Assembly (NCBI GenBank): GCA_036250195.1
Contig: JAVHZZ010000002.1
Location: forward strand, 67,462,205-67,526,204
DNA length: 64,000 nt
From: Mixophyes australis
Lineage: Eukaryota; Chordata; Amphibia; Anura; Limnodynastidae
Direction: 5' to 3'
In this document: positions 60,446 to 64,000 of the stretch, in pieces
How the letters are laid out: each line of letters begins with the position of its first letter
Numbering within the stretch: the first letter of the stretch is position 1
Program-made: the position numbers and the translations under genes
The notes under the pieces: model-generated
The model's database searches: none
What the model saw: the letters and a program-made list of their open reading frames with translations, nothing else
Told to the model about the DNA's origin: nothing

Positions 60446-60672
60446 ACTACCTTCACGTGCCTTGTCCATACAGTTCCTTGTGTATTATTACCTCATTATT
60501 ACCAGTGTTGCTAGTCATAGACTTTCCTGAGCATCTCATCGGCCATCATTTCATGTTCCGTGATCACCCAGCTACCAGAGTACGCTATTACCATCTACAT
60601 TGCTCTGGTAAGCCTACCATCTGGTGATCCCTGGGTAAAGACTCCTAGTGCCCGTGACAGTAAGATCAGGCC

Positions 60673-61605
60673 ATGACAGACCCAGATGCGGAACCTACCG
60701 CCAAAGAGATGCTGCAACATCTGGTTAGCCGTGTGGAGCAACAGGATGCCCGCCAACAGCTGTTACTTCAGTGTTATCAGTCATTAACCTCCCAAGGAAC
60801 ATCTGGACAGACTGTGACAGCTACTACTGAAGCTCCTGTGCTCTCCTCCGTTTCCCCATTGCCATCCCAGGTGTCTACAGCCCCCACGCTTCACCTGCCT
60901 ACTCCGTCAAAGTACGATGGAGACCCCAAAACTTGTAGGGGTTTCCTTAACCAATGTTCAGTCCATTTTGAGCTCCAACCTCAAAATTTTTCTACCCATC
61001 GTTCCAGAGTGGCCTATCTTATCTCTTTGTTTTCAGGACAAGCCCTGGCTTGGGCCTCCCCTCTGTGGGAGAGGAACGATCCAATATTACAAGATAGTGC
61101 CAAATTCATTTCTACATTCCGAAGTGTGTTCGATGAACCAGGTCGTGTGACCTCCGCTGCTTCCAGCATCCTCCGTCTGCGACAAGGATCTCATACTGTA
61201 GGCCAGTACGTCATTCAATTTAGGATCTTAGCCTCTGAACTTCAGTGGAACACTGAAGCCCTAGTTGCCGCCTTCTGGCAGGGGCTTTCCGATAAAATTA
61301 AAGATGCACTGACTACTCAAGAGCTTCCTTCGTCACTTGAAGATTTGATCTCTTTATGCCATCGTGTGGATATGAGATTTCGCGAAAGAGAGGCTGAGAA
61401 AACGACTTCTGCTAAAGCACCTCTTCGCTCTAACCCTCAATTTCGTCCAGTGTCACCCGCTGTGATTCCCATGGAGATAGGACGTTCCAAGTTATCTTCT
61501 GAGGAGAGGAAACAAAGAGTCAAGAATAGACTCTGTATCTATTGTGCTGATTCCACTCATGTCCTCAGCTCCTGCCCTAAGAGATCGGGAAATGCCAGGC
61601 CCTAA
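60673..61605 (+). CDS. gag: Ty3/gypsy Gag protein, 310 aa
   Basis: Structural protein of a retrotransposon particle. The ATG at 60673 lies 13 nt after the LTR end. Residues 1-75 are helical and then Ser/Thr/Pro-rich. Residues about 80-235 are the capsid-like retrotransposon gag domain: LPTPSKYDGDPKTCRGFLNQ, then ALAWASPLWERNDP, FRSVFDEPGR and LRQGSHTVGQYVIQF. The C-terminus has a zinc knuckle CIYCADSTHVLSSCP (CX2CX4HX4C). The frame is intact and full length for the family. Pol follows in the -1 frame with a 25-nt overlap. Confidence 0.93.
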   Translation: MTDPDAEPTAKEMLQHLVSRVEQQDARQQLLLQCYQSLTSQGTSGQTVTATTEAPVLSSVSPLPSQVSTAPTLHLPTPSKYDGDPKTCRGFLNQCSVHFELQPQNFSTHRSRVAYLISLFSGQALAWASPLWERNDPILQDSAKFISTFRSVFDEPGRVTSAASSILRLRQGSHTVGQYVIQFRILASELQWNTEALVAAFWQGLSDKIKDALTTQELPSSLEDLISLCHRVDMRFREREAEKTTSAKAPLRSNPQFRPVSPAVIPMEIGRSKLSSEERKQRVKNRLCIYCADSTHVLSSCPKRSGNARP

Positions 61606-64000
61606 CTAGTTCTGGAGAGGTGAAGTTAGGGTCCCTGGAGTCCTCTCCATCGTCTATGAAATCTAAAGTCTGCGCTTTTGATGTGACTATTTCCTTTGCT
61701 ACCAAAACCTTTGAGTCACAGGCATTGATTGATTCCGGAGCAGCAGGAAATTTTATTTCCAAATCGTTAGTAAATCAATGGTCTCTACCAGTGATTACCT
61801 TAAAAACTCCCATTACTGTGACGGCTATCGATGGATCACGTCTCGTCAACGGTCTCATCACCCAGAGTACGTCTCCAGTAACCCTTCAGATTGGTGCTCT
61901 GCATCATGAAGAGATATCGTTTTTAATTCTTCCTGTTACGACAAGTCCGATTGTCCTAGGCCTTCCATGGCTTCAGTGTCACTCTCCCCAGATTGACTGG
62001 CGCACCCCTCAAGTCACGTCTTGGGGGTCTGAATGTCACCATCATTGCCTTTCCCAAGTCATTTCTCTCAAGGTACAGCAAGCTTCCATCTCAGCTATTT
62101 CACCGGGACTCCCTCCTCAATATGCTTCATTTACCGATGTTTTTGATAAAGCTCAGTCTGAACGTCTTCCTCCTCATCGTTCTTGGGATTGTCCGATCGA
62201 CCTTCTTCCTGGCAAGACTCCTCCCAGGGGCCGGGTCTATCCACTCTCGTTACCTGAAACTCAAGCTACATCTGAATATATACGGGAGAACCTCCAGCGT
62301 GGGTTCATTCGACCTTCCACCTCGCCCGCTGGAGCTGGGTTCTTCTTTGTCAAAAAGAAGGATGGATCATTACGCCCTTGTATAGATTTTCGTGGACTCA
62401 ATGCCATTACTATCAAGAATCGGTATCCCATTCCGTTGATCACTGAGCTATTTGACCGCATCAAGGGAGCCCGTATTTTTACTAAGTTGGATCTTCGTGG
62501 TGCCTACAATTTAATCAGAATCCGTTCCGGTGACGAATGGAAGACAGCGTTTAACACCAGAGACGGGCATTACGAATATCTGGTAATGCCTTTCGGGCTA
62601 TGTAATGCCCCCGCTGTTTTTCAGGGCTTCATCAATGAGATTTTTCGGGACTTATTATATGTATGTGTCGTCGTCTATCTGGACGACATATTGATTTTTT
62701 CACAGGACCTGCCTTCTCACCACCAACATGTGGCAGAAGTCCTCTCCAGGCTACGGAAAAATTCATTGTTCTGTAAATTAGAAAAATGTTCATTCGAATT
62801 ACCCCAGATTCCATTCTTGGGGTATATAGTTTCCGGAGTTGGCCTGAAGATGGATCCTGACAAAGTAAATGCTGTACTACATTGGCCCCAGCCAACTACT
62901 CTTCGTGCGATCCAGCGTTTTTTAGGTTTTGCCAATTACTATAGACGCTTCATTCAAGACTTTTCTTCCATTGCATCTCCTATTGTGGCCCTGACTCGAA
63001 AAGGGGCTAACCCTAAGCAATGGTCAACTGAGGCTATTCAAGCCTTTCAAACATTAAAAGAGTCCTTCTCTTCGGCTCCAATCCTTCGACAGCCTGATGT
63101 GACACTCCCCTTCTTCCTAGAAGTAGATGCCTCTAATGTGGGCTTAGGAGCTATTCTCTCCCAACGCTCGGAACAGCAAAAATTCCACCCTTGTGCCTTC
63201 TATTCTCGGGGTCTCCTACCCGCAGAGAGGAATTATACCATCGGGGACAAGGAATTACTGGCTATCAAAGCCGCATTAGAGGAATGGAGATACTTGTTGG
63301 AGGGAGCTCGCCATCCGGTGACGATCTTCACGGATCATAAGAACTTGTCATATCTCCAGTCTGCCCAATGCTTGAACCCTCGTCAAGCAAGATGGTCTCT
63401 TTTCTTTTCCCGTTTTGAATTAATAATTACCTTCAAACCAGCTGTCAAGAACAAAAAGCTGATGCCTTATCTAGAGCCTTTGTTACGTCCTCTGATATAG
63501 AAGAGGTTTCCAACCATACCATTCTAGACCCCAAATGTATCTCACTGGCTGCTTCATCCACCAGAACGCTACCATTTGGGAAGACCCTTGTGCCTCCTAT
63601 ACTAAGGAGGAAAATCCTTTCGTGGTTCCATGCCTCTCGTTTTTCTGGACACGCCGGTGAACACAAGACTTTTGAGATCCTCTCTCGAAGTTACTGGTGG
63701 CCTTCAATGAGGAGAGACGTCAAAGAGTTCATTGCTTCCTGTGAATTATGTTCGCAATTCAAATCCTCCCGCAGAACTCCAGCAGGGTTGCTGCGACCAC
63801 TACCCATTCCGTCCAAACCATGGACCCATATTAGTATGGATTTCGTTACTGATTTACCACCTAGTAAGAACCATAACACTATTTGGGTGGTAGTGGACAG
63901 ATTTTCGAAGATGGCTCATTTCATCCCTCTGTCTGGTTTGCCTTCCTCGTCTATTCTGGCTGAACATTTCATTAAAGAGATCTTCCGTATCCATGGATGT
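61581..64000 (+). pseudogene. pol: Ty3/gypsy Pol (protease, RT, RNase H, integrase), one frameshift, cut by window end
   Basis: The pol frame opens at 61581 in the -1 frame relative to gag and has no ATG near its start, so expression by frameshifting is expected. In order: aspartic protease (IDSGAAGNF, near 61735); reverse transcriptase with FVKKKDGSLRPCIDFRGLN, AFNTRDGHYEYLVMPFG and catalytic YLDDILIF near 62680; RNase H with EVDASNVGLGAIL near 63125 and FTDHKNL near 63330. One base is missing near 63459, and the frame of this copy ends at 63500. The next frame continues with the integrase zinc region (HASRFSGHAGEHK and CELC) and the first catalytic Asp (MDFVTDL, near 63840) to the window end. 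Otherwise well preserved, so a young copy with one inactivating lesion in what is visible. Confidence 0.92.

Larger units (their letters stand above)
58518..60659 (+). mobile_element. 5' LTR of a Ty3/gypsy retrotransposon, about 2.1 kb
   Basis: Runs from TGTCAC (58518) to GTGACA (60659), a perfect 6-bp terminal inverted pair with the TG...CA ends of LTRs, immediately before a 13-nt gap and gag. It begins with a small hairpin (CACTCAC/GTGAGTG). It contains a 105-bp tandem repeat (58790-59100), a 77-bp tandem repeat (59150-59410), a TATATA stretch near 60077 and four hairpin units at 60186-60445. Stop codons are rare on the plus strand, so long open frames occur, but none looks like a gene. The 3' LTR is outside the window, so the borders are inferred. 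Confidence 0.7.

Noticed and set aside
58801..60514. Plus-strand open frames of 145, 152 and 255 codons before gag
   Set aside because: They lie in LTR tandem repeats and pyrimidine-rich DNA with few stop codons; no domain is recognisable.

Overview
This is vertebrate nuclear DNA, most likely from a frog. It carries two multi-exon type II keratin genes with GT-AG introns, buried among interspersed repeats of a kind typical of amphibian genomes: L2 LINEs, tRNA-derived SINEs with an L2-like tail, hairpin MITEs ending in GGGCCTGATTCAT, hAT, Tc1, a DIRS remnant and a Ty3/gypsy element. The frog assignment is inferred from this repeat and keratin mix. No bacterial features, CRISPR arrays or rRNA genes are present.

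Layout. Positions 1-6900 hold two intact, divergently transcribed small genes for SANT/Myb-like proteins. Gene A is on the minus strand (287-1117, 2 exons) and gene B on the plus strand (2347-5130, 3 exons). They look like accessory genes of a PIF/Harbinger-type DNA transposon whose transposase is not in the window. Positions 10070-18960 hold type II keratin gene 1 on the minus strand: 9 exons, 608 aa, Gly-rich head and tail. Positions 19000-43000 are a gene-poor interval of transposons: a decayed L2, a 42-bp minisatellite, a fold-back element, a hAT transposon carrying an NSMCE2 retrocopy, and a DIRS-like remnant. Positions 43040-48740 hold type II keratin gene 2 on the minus strand: 9 exons, 494 aa, with unusually histidine-rich head and tail. 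Positions 49000-58500 contain more repeats: a SINE, a retroviral integrase remnant, a non-autonomous hAT with tandem repeats, and nested MITEs. Positions 58518-64000 hold the 5' LTR, gag and most of pol of a Ty3/gypsy retrotransposon cut by the window end.

Function. The two keratins share orientation, intron phases and rod sequence, so they are tandem paralogues from a type II keratin cluster. Each would pair with a type I keratin encoded elsewhere. Their end domains differ strongly (Gly/Phe loops versus His/Ser/Gly), which suggests different epithelial specialisations. Everything else is mobile or decayed DNA. The most interesting items are the His-rich keratin, the paired SANT genes, the covarying hairpin array and frameshift signal of the Ty3 element, and the NSMCE2 retrocopy inside a hAT transposon.
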